Source: Chondromyces crocatus
GTDB taxonomy: Bacteria; Myxococcota_A; Polyangia; Polyangiales; Polyangiaceae
Direction: 5' to 3'
Length of the DNA: 64,000 nucleotides
NCBI RefSeq assembly: GCF_001189295.1
Contig: NZ_CP012159.1
Coordinates: 4,604,525 to 4,668,524 of the forward strand
Shown: piece after piece, positions 1 through 8,852 of the stretch
Numbering within the stretch: position 1 is the first letter of the stretch
Layout: every line of letters starts with the position of its first letter
Translations under genes and position numbers: made by a program
The notes under the pieces: model-generated
Database searches by the model: none
Told to the model about the DNA's origin: nothing
The model's input: the letters and a program-made list of their open reading frames with translations, nothing else

Positions 1-217
1 CGCCCTCGGGCGGGCGCGCGCTCACGCTGCCGGCGACCAGCTCCCCCGCGTGCGCTTCCCCCGACGCTGCCGGGCCGACCGCCGTCCCAGCGGAGCCGGC
101 GGGACGGGCCGCTGGAGGCGCCTCGGCGTCACTGCACCCGTTCAACGAAAGCAGGACCACCAGCGAGAGTGGCGCGAGCTGATGGCACATCGAGGCGAAG
201 ACGCGGAAGCTCAGCAT
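1..217 (-). CDS. Putative lipoprotein, N-terminal part only (runs off the left edge)
   Basis: Reading leftward from an ATG at 217 the frame stays open to the edge of the window. The first 27 residues or so form a lipoprotein signal: an internal Met at residue 10 (ATG at 190) is followed by a hydrophobic stretch ending in the lipobox-like LSLNGC, then a low-complexity Ala/Pro/Gly/Ser linker of the kind seen after the lipobox in the other lipoproteins of this window. The shorter start at 190 gives the more typical signal peptide. No recognisable domain is reached before the edge, so the function is unknown. The next gene starts divergently at 426. Confidence 0.5.
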   Translation of the reverse strand, partial: MLSFRVFASMCHQLAPLSLVVLLSLNGCSDAEAPPAARPAGSAGTAVGPAASGEAHAGELVAGSVSARPPEG

Positions 218-425
218 GGTTCCGACAGGGAACGCCGGCCGAGGTGGCAAACATTCCGTGGACTGACACCTTCGACGGGTGCATGCCTGTGGGAGCAGGA
301 CAACGCCGGAAACGATGGTTATATCCCGCGACGACGCTCCTGCTCGCCGTTGACTCCATGCACATGCTCGACCGAACCCGCGCGCTGCGCCCGCGCAGCC
401 CGCAGTTACCCTCAGGGAACCTTCC

Positions 426-2885
426 ATGACCATGACCCCCCGATCCACCGAATCGACCTTGCTCGAGTGGTACACCCGCGCAGCCCGCCCCTTCCTGGAG
501 CACCATGCTCCTGGACATCTCGCCTCCCTCGACCAGCAGAGCAAGCGCCTCGCCCAGCTCACCCATGCTTCCCGTGAAGAGGTCGCCGCGTGCTTCCTCG
601 GCGCAGCCGGCGTCGGCAAGAGCACCCTCCTCAACGCCCTCGTCTCCGAGCGCTACAACCTCCTCCCGCACGGCGGCGTCGGCCCCCTGACCGCGCAGGC
701 CACCGTCGTCCGCTACGCCGACGCGCCGTACTTCCGCGCCACGTACCTCCCTGCCAGCGCGCTCAACCGCATCCTCTTCGCCATCGAACGCGCCCACGAG
801 ATCGCCACCCGACGCGCCCTCGATCCCGCCGCCACCGAGGCCGTCGCCGCCGCCCTCGACGAGGAAGAGCGACGCGAAGCCGAAGCTGCCGTCCCCGTCT
901 CTTCCCCGGACGACCCCACCGAAGGCGCCCGTGACAAGATCGACGCCTACGAACGCCAGGTCCGCCTCCTCATCCAGGGCGAACAGCAAGGCGAGATCGA
1001 CGCGCCCTTCCTCCTCGACGCGCTCCGCACCGTCCTCGGCCTCCCGCTCCGCTGGAACGGCCGCCCCCTCACCCCCGAGGAGCGCGGCCGCATCGAGTGG
1101 CTCCGCGAGTGCATCAAGCTGCCGCTGCGGAACGGTGCCCACCGTGAGCAACGCGCCGACGGCGACCTCGAGACCTTCCTGCGTGACCTCCGCGAGCACG
1201 CCTCCGGCTTCCTCGCCCCCTTGATCAAAAGGCTCGAAGTCGGCTGGACCGCCGACGCCCTCCGCGAAGGCCTGACCTTCGTCGATCTCCCTGGCGTCGG
1301 CGTCGCCAACGACGAGTACCGCAACGTCACCGCCGAGTGGATCCGCGACCGCGCGCGCGCCATCGTCCTCGTCGTCGATCGCGCGGGCGTCACCGAAGCG
1401 AGCGCCGACCTCCTCCGCTCCACCGGCTTTCTCAACCGCCTCCTTCACGACAGCGACGACGCCGAGGCCGAGCCCGTGTCCCTCGCCGTCGTCATGGTCA
1501 AGGTCGACCAGTCCGCCGACGCCGCCTGGCAAGACGAGAAGCTCCTCAAGCCCGGCAGCGCGCGCAAGTGGGGCGAACACTGGCGCGACGTCCACGCCCG
1601 CGCCGTCGACGTCGCCCGCGCCCAGCTCCGCCAGGAGCTGGAGAAGCTTTCCTCCGAGGGCCCCGACGCCACCCGTGACGAGCGCCAGGCCGCCCTCGCG
1701 CGCGTCCTCGACACCGTCCAGATCCACGCCGTCTCCGCCCCCCAGTACCGCCTGTGGCACCTCCAGGACGACGAAGAGCGCCCCCGCATCAAGAGCGCCG
1801 AGGAGTCCCGCGTCCCCGAGCTGCTCTTCGCCCTCCGCACCTTCGCCACCGACCACCGCGCCCGCCGTGATGCCCAGCTCGCTGCCGCCCGAGCCGACTT
1901 CCAGCGCCGCGTCCGCGCCTCCCTCGACCTCGTGCGCGCCGAGTGGGAACTGGACGCCCGCGCTGAGCGGGAGGCTCAGCAGCTCCGCGAGGAGCTGGAG
2001 ACCTTTCTCGCCCCCAAGCAACGCGAACTCGACGCCCGTCAGGGCGCCTTTCGCGAGTTCCTCCGCGAGAGCCTCCCTGCCCAGATCGACGCCCAGGTGA
2101 ACGCCGCCAGCCTCCAGGCCAAGGAGGACATCGCCCGTTACCTCGGCCGCCTCAAGAAGCTCCACTGGGCCACCCTCCGCGCCACCGTCCGCCGCGGCGG
2201 CGCCCACCTCAACAACAAGGGCGTCCACCTCGACCTCCCCAATGCCCTCGCCCTGCGCTTCGAGGAGCCCATCGCCATCGTCTGGTCCAAGCACGTCCTC
2301 ACGGCCCTTCGCCGCAGGACCGCCGAGCTGGGGCAGGACTACGTCGCCCTCGTCGGTGAGGTCGTCACCTGGGCCAGAAGCCAGGACGCCCGCGTCCAGG
2401 GCCGCTTCGTCGAGGCCCTCCACGAGAGCCTCGTCGCCCAGACCCAGGACCTCGCCTCCATCGGCAAGGACGCCGTCGACGAACTCAAGAAGAACGTCCG
2501 CGCCCAGCTCTACGCCCAGCTCGTCACCCGCGTCCGCCAGCGCTGCCAGGTCTTCGTCGACCAGAAGAGCGACGTCGGCCCCGGGGTCAAGCAGCGCATC
2601 CTCGAACTCTTCGGCGAAGAGCTGGCCGCTGGCGTCGTGGAGATCGCCCGCCCCGCCGCCGCGAAGGTACTCCGCGACAACTACAACGCCATCCAGGCCG
2701 AGATCACCGAGCGCTTCGCCGCCTACCAGAACCCCCTCGACAGCGCCCGCGACGCCATCGTCGGCTCCCACCAGGACAGCATCCGCCGCAGCGATGCCGA
2801 GCGCCGCCAGGGCGTCCTCGATCAGATCGACACCATCGCTCGCGCTGCCCCCGAGACCACCGTCGCCCCCAGCGCCACCGACTGA
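426..2885 (+). CDS. Dynamin-like large GTPase
   Basis: An 819-residue protein with dynamin-superfamily GTPase motifs. The P-loop GAAGVGKS is at residues 59-66, a candidate switch-I Thr is in GPLTAQAT near 89, the G3 motif DLPG is at 287-290 followed by VGVAND, and a G4-like VKVD lies at 358-361. The roughly 220 residues between P-loop and G3 are a large, mainly helical charged insertion, longer than in small GTPases. Residues about 480-580 are strongly heptad-like (coiled coil), as expected for the stalk of a bacterial dynamin-like protein. No transmembrane segment is evident, so membrane binding, if any, would be peripheral. It ends 97 bp before a co-directional SNF2-type helicase, suggesting co-expression. 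Bacterial dynamin-like proteins remodel membranes and some protect against phage lysis; a defence role here is inference. The family call is firm, the substrate unknown. Confidence 0.85.
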   Translation: MTMTPRSTESTLLEWYTRAARPFLEHHAPGHLASLDQQSKRLAQLTHASREEVAACFLGAAGVGKSTLLNALVSERYNLLPHGGVGPLTAQATVVRYADAPYFRATYLPASALNRILFAIERAHEIATRRALDPAATEAVAAALDEEERREAEAAVPVSSPDDPTEGARDKIDAYERQVRLLIQGEQQGEIDAPFLLDALRTVLGLPLRWNGRPLTPEERGRIEWLRECIKLPLRNGAHREQRADGDLETFLRDLREHASGFLAPLIKRLEVGWTADALREGLTFVDLPGVGVANDEYRNVTAEWIRDRARAIVLVVDRAGVTEASADLLRSTGFLNRLLHDSDDAEAEPVSLAVVMVKVDQSADAAWQDEKLLKPGSARKWGEHWRDVHARAVDVARAQLRQELEKLSSEGPDATRDERQAALARVLDTVQIHAVSAPQYRLWHLQDDEERPRIKSAEESRVPELLFALRTFATDHRARRDAQLAAARADFQRRVRASLDLVRAEWELDARAEREAQQLREELETFLAPKQRELDARQGAFREFLRESLPAQIDAQVNAASLQAKEDIARYLGRLKKLHWATLRATVRRGGAHLNNKGVHLDLPNALALRFEEPIAIVWSKHVLTALRRRTAELGQDYVALVGEVVTWARSQDARVQGRFVEALHESLVAQTQDLASIGKDAVDELKKNVRAQLYAQLVTRVRQRCQVFVDQKSDVGPGVKQRILELFGEELAAGVVEIARPAAAKVLRDNYNAIQAEITERFAAYQNPLDSARDAIVGSHQDSIRRSDAERRQGVLDQIDTIARAAPETTVAPSATD

Positions 2886-2982
2886 TCCGCTGCTTCTCTC
2901 TCTCCGCGAGGGCGTCACCCGGGCTTCCACGTGAACCTCCCGGGCCGCCCTCGCGTGCCGCTCCTCGCCTGGACGACCCCCC

Positions 2983-5900
2983 ATGACCAGCCCTCCCCGC
3001 GACTCCCTCCGCGCTTCCGCTGCTCCCTCGATCCAGGACCGCACCGTCCTGCGCCGAGCGGGAGATCCCACCCCCTGGACCCTCCTCCGCGCGCACCGCA
3101 GCTTCGGCTTCGACGAACTCGACCTCCTCCGCCCACCAGCCCGCTTCTGGTCCGACGGAGCCGCTGCGCCTCCGCCCGCCGCACTCCACGTCGACGCCCG
3201 CCGCGCCGAGCCCTTGCCCACCCCTGCCGAGCTTCTCCAGCGCGGTCCTGATCTCCAGCGCGTTCCTGACCTCCAGCGCCCCGACCCGCCCACCACCCCC
3301 TGGCCCGCGCTCTCCCAGCGCAGCCTCGACCGACTCCTCGCCTGGTTCCTCGTCCTCGAAGACCCCCAGCGCCGCCTCGACGCCCAGCCCGTCGTCACCC
3401 TCGCGCACCAGGCCAGCGTCGTGCAGCACATCCTCCAGCACCCCCACCTCCGCCGCGTCCTCCTCGCCGACGAAGTCGGCCTCGGCAAGACCATCGAAGC
3501 CGGCCTCCTCGTCCGCGAGATCCTCGCCCGCGACCCTGCCGCGCGCGTCCTCTACCTCGCCCCCGCCCGCCTCACCCGCAACGTCCGCCGCGAGCTGGAC
3601 CGCCTCGGCCTCGCCTTCCGCTCCTGGGTCGCCACCACCGATCGCGACGCCTCCCTCACCGACCCTTGCGTCCTCGCCAGCATCCACCGCGCTGCTCTCG
3701 ACACCCGCCTCCCCGAGTTCCTCGCCGCCCCGCCCTGGGACCTGATCATCGTCGACGAGTGCCACCACCTCTCCGACGCCGCCCCCCTCGGAGGCCGCCC
3801 TGGCGCCCAGTACCGCCTCGTCGCCCAGCTCGCCGAGCGCCTCGGCGATCGCGGCCGCCTCCTGCTCATGAGCGGCACCCCGCACCAGGGCCAACCCGAT
3901 CGCTTCCGCAACCTCCTCCGCCTCCTCCTCGCCCCTGGTGAAGACGAAACCGCCCTCGCCGGCCGCGTCATCTACCGGACCAAGGAAGACGTCCACGACT
4001 GGCACGGCCGCCCCCTCTTCCCGGGCCGCCGCATCAACCCCCCCCTCGTCGTCGACCTGCCCCCCGAGCACCGCGCCTGGGTCGAAGCCATCCACCACTA
4101 CTTCGACCCCGACCGCGCTCCGGCCACCGCCGCCGCTGCTACGACCGCCGCTCCCCTCGGCAACGAGAAGGCCGCCGCCATCGACAGCACGAGCCGCTCC
4201 GCAGGCCCCGCGACCTCCACCTGCGCCGCCGCCTCCACCCTCTCCCTGCCTGCCCGACGCGCCTCGGGCTGGCGCGCCGCCCAGGCCCTCCAGTGGGCCA
4301 CCTCCAGCGTCCACGCTGGCCTCGGCTACCTCGTCCGCCATGCCATCCGCGCTGGCTTCACCTCGGCCGACCTCCCGGCCCTCCGCCCCGCCCTCGAAGC
4401 CCTTCGCCCCTACCGTCTCGGCGCACCCGACGAACCCATCGGCGCCCTCCACGCGCGCCTCGCTCGCGAGATCGCCCGCCAGCGCCGCGCTGCCGACACC
4501 ACCCGCGACGACACCACGAACGACGACGCCACCGACGCCACCGACGCCACCAGCGCCGCCGACGACCTCGACGACCTCGAAGACGTCATCGAAGACCCTG
4601 GCTTCCAACCGGATCCCGAGCTTCTCGCCACCCTCCTCCTCGACGCCGTGCAGCTCCTCCGCACCGACGACGCCCGCTGGGACCTCCTCTACGCCCGCCT
4701 CCTCGAACCCTGCGCCCCCGAGAAGGTCGTCCTCTTCGCCCAGCCCATCGAGACCGTCACCGCCGTCGCCGCCTACCTCACGCGACGCACCGGAGAACGC
4801 CCCGCCCTCCTCCTCGGCGGCCAGACAGACGCCCAGCGCGCCCGCGAAGTCACCACCTTCTGCGACCCGCACGGCCCCCGCTTTCTGATCTCTTCACCTG
4901 CCGGCAACGAAGGCTTGAACCTCCAGATCGCGCGCCGCCTCGTCCACCTCGACGTCCCCTGGAACCCCATGGACCTCGAGCAGCGCATCGGCCGCGTGCA
5001 TCGCTTCCTCTCCCTCCGCACCATCCTCGTCGACACCCTCGTCACCCAGCACAGCCGCGAGGTCGACACCTACGCCGCCGCCCGCGACAAGCTCCGCACC
5101 ATCGCCAGCGCCCTCGTTCCTGCCGAGCGCTTCGACGGCCTCTTCACCCGCGTCATGTCCCTCATCCCCCCCGAGGAACTCCAGGACCTCCTCGGCCGCG
5201 CCCCCCTCGGCCCCCTCACCGACGCCGACCACACCCGCCTCTCCGAACTCGTCCATCGCGGCTTCGAGCAATGGCGTGCCTTCCACGACCGCTACGCTGG
5301 CGCCCAGCACGCCCCGCACGACCTCGACCCTGGCGTCGCGACCTGGAGCGACCTCGCCCTCTTCGCCCGCCGCGCCCTCTCCGCCACCGACGCCGAGGGC
5401 TTCACCACCCTCCAGTTCTCCGCGCACGGCGACGAGATCCACGGCGCCTTCGAGCCCGCCCCCGTCCTTGCGATCGACGACCGCCCCTACGCCTGCACCG
5501 ACCCGACCGGCGTCCCCGTGATCCGCGACGATGGCACCCTCGCCACCCCGCTCGGCCTCAACGTCCCTTGCATCGCTCGCGCGCTTCGCGAGCGCATCGC
5601 TTCGAGCACCCCGCTCGGCGCCGCGCACCTCACGTGGCCATCCGACCTCGCCCCTCGTCCGCACCCCACACCCTTCGGTCTCCTCGTCGCCGTCCGACAG
5701 TGCGTTCTCCTCGACCAGGGCGCCGTCACCGAGCGCTCCACCACCCTGCACGGCGCGCTCGTCTTTCCCGACGGCACCCACCGTGCTCTTCACTTCGGCC
5801 CAGACGCTTCCTTGCACCAACCCGGTTCTGACGCGCGCTCACGTCAGGCACCGTCCCTCCCTGGCGCCCCTCTGCTGCGCGTCCTCCTCCGCGCCCCTGT

Positions 5901-6054
5901 GTCCGCTCACCCCGAGAGCGACCCTGTCCTCCTCCACGCCGTGCGGTACGCCGAAGCCGCGCTTCTCGATGGCCTTCGCCAGCGCACCGAGATCGAACAC
6001 ACAGCGGACGCGACCCTCGCCGTCTCCCCCCTCCTTGCTGCCATCCTCCACTGA
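2983..6054 (+). CDS. SNF2/RapA-type superfamily 2 helicase
   Basis: A 1023-residue SF2 ATPase of the Swi2/Snf2 (HepA/RapA-like) group. Visible motifs in order are Walker A DEVGLGKT at 163-170, DECHH (motif II) at 259-262 region, SGTPHQG (motif III) at 297-303, and helicase domain 2 with GNEGLNLQ followed by QRIGRVHR (motif VI) near 667-674. The N-terminal 110 residues and the C-terminal 300 residues carry no motif I recognise, and an acidic Asp/Thr-rich low-complexity insertion lies around residues 505-545. RapA-type proteins translocate on double-stranded DNA and displace bound proteins. It lies 97 bp after the dynamin-like GTPase, on the same strand and with no promoter-like gap. Pairing with a membrane-type GTPase is unusual for a housekeeping RapA, which makes a nucleic-acid-surveillance or defence role plausible but unproven. 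Confidence 0.85.
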   Translation: MTSPPRDSLRASAAPSIQDRTVLRRAGDPTPWTLLRAHRSFGFDELDLLRPPARFWSDGAAAPPPAALHVDARRAEPLPTPAELLQRGPDLQRVPDLQRPDPPTTPWPALSQRSLDRLLAWFLVLEDPQRRLDAQPVVTLAHQASVVQHILQHPHLRRVLLADEVGLGKTIEAGLLVREILARDPAARVLYLAPARLTRNVRRELDRLGLAFRSWVATTDRDASLTDPCVLASIHRAALDTRLPEFLAAPPWDLIIVDECHHLSDAAPLGGRPGAQYRLVAQLAERLGDRGRLLLMSGTPHQGQPDRFRNLLRLLLAPGEDETALAGRVIYRTKEDVHDWHGRPLFPGRRINPPLVVDLPPEHRAWVEAIHHYFDPDRAPATAAAATTAAPLGNEKAAAIDSTSRSAGPATSTCAAASTLSLPARRASGWRAAQALQWATSSVHAGLGYLVRHAIRAGFTSADLPALRPALEALRPYRLGAPDEPIGALHARLAREIARQRRAADTTRDDTTNDDATDATDATSAADDLDDLEDVIEDPGFQPDPELLATLLLDAVQLLRTDDARWDLLYARLLEPCAPEKVVLFAQPIETVTAVAAYLTRRTGERPALLLGGQTDAQRAREVTTFCDPHGPRFLISSPAGNEGLNLQIARRLVHLDVPWNPMDLEQRIGRVHRFLSLRTILVDTLVTQHSREVDTYAAARDKLRTIASALVPAERFDGLFTRVMSLIPPEELQDLLGRAPLGPLTDADHTRLSELVHRGFEQWRAFHDRYAGAQHAPHDLDPGVATWSDLALFARRALSATDAEGFTTLQFSAHGDEIHGAFEPAPVLAIDDRPYACTDPTGVPVIRDDGTLATPLGLNVPCIARALRERIASSTPLGAAHLTWPSDLAPRPHPTPFGLLVAVRQCVLLDQGAVTERSTTLHGALVFPDGTHRALHFGPDASLHQPGSDARSRQAPSLPGAPLLRVLLRAPVSAHPESDPVLLHAVRYAEAALLDGLRQRTEIEHTADATLAVSPLLAAILH

Positions 6055-6228
6055 CCTCGCCACGCAGCGATCCTTCCCGGACCTCGCACCCTCCTCGTCC
6101 GAGCGCGCCTCCATCCTCGTCTCAGCGCATGACCCGCGTCTCAGCGCATGACGCCGAGGAGCGTTCCCCCCTACACCTTCATGAACCCGAGGTTGTGACG
6201 ACGGTCCTCACGCACTAGACCCTCCCCG

Positions 6229-7170
6229 ATGCGCCCCTCCCTTCGTGCTCTTCCGCTCCTCGGCCTCCTCGCGTGCGCACCCACCGCCCCGCCGGCGCCT
6301 CCTGCGGAAGCCCCGCCCGCGCAGCCCACCTCGGCCCCTCCAGCGCTCTCCGCCGCCGAGGCGCCCGCGCTGCCTCCCGTTGCCGACGAAGAGGTCGACC
6401 TCTCTCGCTTCTTGGCCCCCCTCGAGCTGCGCGGCACCTTCGTCGTCCGCCACCTCCGCACGGGCCGCACCCTCCGCCACAACCCCGAGCGCGCGCGCAC
6501 CCGCTTCACCCCGGCGTCCACCTTCAAGATCCCGAACTCCCTCATCGCGCTCGAGACCGGCGTCGTCACCGGCGAAGACTTCGCCCTCCCCTGGAAGCGC
6601 GAAAGCGACCCGCCGCGCGACTGGTGGCCCAAGGCCTTTTACAAGGACCAGCAGACCCTGCGCTCCGCCTTCCGCCACTCCATCGTCTGGTACTACCGCG
6701 AGCTCGCGCGCCGCATCGGCCCCGAGCGGATGAAGCAGCACCTCGCCACCTTCGCGTACGGCAACCAGGACATGTCCAGCGGCGTCGACGACTTCTGGCT
6801 CACCGGCGCCCTGACCATCTCCGCCGAAGAGCAGATCCAGTTCCTGCAGCGCCTCTACGAAGGGAAGCTCGGCGTCTCCGCGCACGCCACCGACACCTTG
6901 AAGCGCATCATGCTCCTCGAAGAGACCTCGTCGTACCGCCTCAGTGGCAAGTCGGGCACCGACACCAGCGTCCCTGGCAACGATCTCGGCTGGTTCGTCG
7001 GCTTCCTGGAACGCGGCGACGACGCGTACGTCTACGCCTTCAACGCGAGTGGTGCGAGGATCTGGAAAGAGTTCCCGCCTCCGAAGCGCGCCGTCCTCGT
7101 GCGCGACATGCTGAAGTCGCTCTCCTTGATTCCGGCCGACGCGCCCGTCCTGCCCGACCCGACCCCGTGA
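6229..7170 (+). CDS. Class D (OXA-type) beta-lactamase, lipoprotein signal
   Basis: A 313-residue serine beta-lactamase. All class D signatures are present: STFK with nucleophile Ser97 and the normally carboxylated Lys100, SIV at 151-153, YGN at 177-179 followed by a Trp (W190) in a DDFW context like that of OXA-48-type enzymes, and KSG at 241-243 in the KTG position. The first 16 residues end in LLGLLAC, a lipobox, so the enzyme is probably anchored to the membrane; a Pro/Ala-rich tether of about 40 residues follows. Length and motif spacing match active OXA enzymes, and no catalytic residue is missing. It hydrolyses beta-lactams by acylation at Ser97. No regulator of the BlaR/MecR type is adjacent; the LysR gene at 7507-8421 faces the other way and belongs to another unit. 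Substrate range cannot be read from the sequence. Confidence 0.88.
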   Translation: MRPSLRALPLLGLLACAPTAPPAPPAEAPPAQPTSAPPALSAAEAPALPPVADEEVDLSRFLAPLELRGTFVVRHLRTGRTLRHNPERARTRFTPASTFKIPNSLIALETGVVTGEDFALPWKRESDPPRDWWPKAFYKDQQTLRSAFRHSIVWYYRELARRIGPERMKQHLATFAYGNQDMSSGVDDFWLTGALTISAEEQIQFLQRLYEGKLGVSAHATDTLKRIMLLEETSSYRLSGKSGTDTSVPGNDLGWFVGFLERGDDAYVYAFNASGARIWKEFPPPKRAVLVRDMLKSLSLIPADAPVLPDPTP

Positions 7171-7506
7171 GCGTTCAGCTCGAGGCAGCCGATCGTGCGG
7201 CAGGTCGTTCTGCACGCCAGCGACGACCGGACGCGCAGGGAACGTCCCACCCGACCGCTGCCTTCAGGACGTGATGCGGTCTCCGGTCGATTCCCGGTGA
7301 CCCGAACTCGAGAGCTGACCGGGAAAGGCGGAAGATGAGCCAGAGCATCCGCGCCGGATGCTCCGGTGGCAGCGTGTCCTCTGGAATCTCGAAACGGATG
7401 ACGCCTTGGGCGCGTTGAGGCTCACGGGGTGGAGCTTGGCCCGAGCGAAGCCTTCACGGCGCGGCTCCAGCCCCGACTGCGCGGTATGCCTGCTGCGCAC
7501 CCGGGC
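7171..7506. other. Intergenic region with one dispersed 21-bp repeat copy and a hairpin
   Basis: This gap lies between the convergent beta-lactamase and LysR genes. It holds a single copy (7285-7305) of the unit tandemly repeated at 9743-9973, and a perfect 9-bp inverted repeat with a 3-nt loop at 7343-7363 (GAGCATCCG/CGGATGCTC). The hairpin lacks a T tract but sits where a shared bidirectional terminator would be expected. I see no gene here. Confidence 0.5.
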
Positions 7507-8421
7507 TCAACCCCTGCGCATTCTCGGCCGGGAGCCCCCACCTTTCTTCAGAAAGTCGATCAGCACCTCGAGCTTGGGGGCGAGGTTCAGCCGGCTCGGG
7601 TAGTAGAGAAAATAGCCCGGGATGCGCGGGCAATACCCGTCGAGCACCCGCACGAGTCGCTTCTCGGACACGAGCCCGCTCACCATGTCTTCGAAGACGT
7701 ACGCGAGGCCGACGCCCTCGACGGCGGCGTCTACCAGGACCGATCCATCGTTGGTCACGACGCGGCCGTCGACGGCCAGTTCCAGCTCCTTGTCGCGTTC
7801 GACGAACTTCCACCGGGCGACTGCGCCCGTCGACATGCGCAGACCAATGCACTCGTGCTCGTGGAGCTCGCGCGGATGCGTGGGCTTTCCTCGGCGCGCG
7901 AAGTAGTCCCGTGAGCCGACGACCACGAGGCGCTGGTCCGGGCTGACGCGAACAGCGATCATCTCGCGATCGAGGCTGTGGCCGAGGCGTATCCCCGCGT
8001 CGAAGCCTTCGGCGACGATGTTCGACAGCGCCTCCTGGAGACAGATGTCGATCCGGATGTCGGGGTACGCGGCGAGAAAGGCCGCGAGCTTCGGCTTGAC
8101 GACCTCGTCGTAGCCGGTTCGGAGCATCGTCAGGCGCAACAGACCCGACGGGCGGCCGTTCATGGCCATGAGCGACTCGAACGCGACGTCGATGCCGTCG
8201 AATGCAGGCCTGAGCTGCGCGATGAAATGCTCACCTGCCTCGGTCAAGCCGACGTTGCGCGTGGTTCGTTGAAGCAGACGCACACCGACGCGCTCTTCGA
8301 GGGCGCGAACGATCTGACTCACGGCAGATGGCGTTACCCCCAGCTCGGCGGCCGCCGCCCGGAAGCTGCGCTTTTCGGCCACGCAGAGGAGGGCCCGAAG
8401 CCCGGATAGGTCGTCACGCAT
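7507..8421 (-). CDS. LysR-family transcriptional regulator
   Basis: A 304-residue protein with the N-terminal winged helix-turn-helix of LysR regulators (residues about 3-62, including FRAAAAELGVTPSAVSQ and RTTRNVGLTEAG) and a substrate-binding domain from about residue 90 to the end. Length is normal for the family. It is transcribed divergently from the SnoaL-like/SDR gene pair that starts at 8523, the usual layout of a LysR regulator and its target. The regulated genes are therefore probably the NTF2-fold protein and the reductase. The inducer is unknown. Confidence 0.9.
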   Translation of the reverse strand: MRDDLSGLRALLCVAEKRSFRAAAAELGVTPSAVSQIVRALEERVGVRLLQRTTRNVGLTEAGEHFIAQLRPAFDGIDVAFESLMAMNGRPSGLLRLTMLRTGYDEVVKPKLAAFLAAYPDIRIDICLQEALSNIVAEGFDAGIRLGHSLDREMIAVRVSPDQRLVVVGSRDYFARRGKPTHPRELHEHECIGLRMSTGAVARWKFVERDKELELAVDGRVVTNDGSVLVDAAVEGVGLAYVFEDMVSGLVSEKRLVRVLDGYCPRIPGYFLYYPSRLNLAPKLEVLIDFLKKGGGSRPRMRRG

Positions 8422-8522
8422 TGTTAAGCCTGGCTACCTATAGCATGCACGATTCAGCGCATTCTCTTTATGTTTGGCGAGACTAATCTCTCCGAAGCGA
8501 ACCAATGCAGAGGAGAACACTC
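8422..8522. promoter_or_regulatory. Divergent promoter region between LysR gene and SnoaL-like/SDR operon
   Basis: These 101 bp separate two divergent starts and are the only place for the promoters of both units. The stretch is visibly AT-richer than its surroundings (for example ACCTATAGCAT and CTCTTTATG). A LysR operator would be expected here, but I cannot assign an exact T-N11-A site. The AGGAG at 8510-8514 is the ribosome-binding site that decides the start at 8523. Confidence 0.4.
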
Positions 8523-8852
8523 ATGGCATCCGCACTCCCCAAACCCATAGCCGCCTACGTCGAGGCCAACGCACAACTCGATGTGGACGGCATGCTGAAG
8601 CCTTTTGCCGCCGATGCGGTCCTCTCGGACAACGGAAAACGTCACGAGGGCCACGCCGAGCTGCGAACCTTGTTCGAAGACGAGGTGATCGCCGTCAAGG
8701 CGATCTTCACGCCGGATGCCGTTCGCCACGAGGACGGTCAGGTCGTGGTCGAAGGCCCTGCCCATGGCGACTTCAAGGGCAGCCCGATCCGCTTCACCTA
8801 TCGCTTCACGCTCGAAAACGACGCCATCAAAGCACTGGAGATCACGCTGTGA
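8523..8852 (+). CDS. SnoaL-like / NTF2-fold protein
   Basis: A 109-residue single-domain protein with the SnoaL-like (nuclear transport factor 2 fold) pattern: an N-terminal helix pair, an Asp/Gly-rich turn (DVDGMLKPFAADAVLSDNG), and a C-terminal sheet ending in FTYRFTLENDAIKALEI. The ATG at 8523 is preferred over an in-frame ATG at 8505 because AGAGGAGAACAC sits just before it. Its stop overlaps the GTG start of the SDR gene, so the two are translationally coupled. SnoaL-like proteins range from isomerases and hydrolases to non-enzymatic binding proteins; no specific substrate can be named. Confidence 0.75.
   Translation: MASALPKPIAAYVEANAQLDVDGMLKPFAADAVLSDNGKRHEGHAELRTLFEDEVIAVKAIFTPDAVRHEDGQVVVEGPAHGDFKGSPIRFTYRFTLENDAIKALEITL

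Noticed and set aside
129-3494. A 1121-residue minus-strand frame opposite the dynamin-like gene
   Set aside because: Antisense shadow with no motif; the sense-strand frame has clear GTPase motifs.
8474-8848. An upstream extension of the SDR frame through the SnoaL-like gene
   Set aside because: The SnoaL-like frame is the coding one there; the SDR starts at the overlapping GTG.
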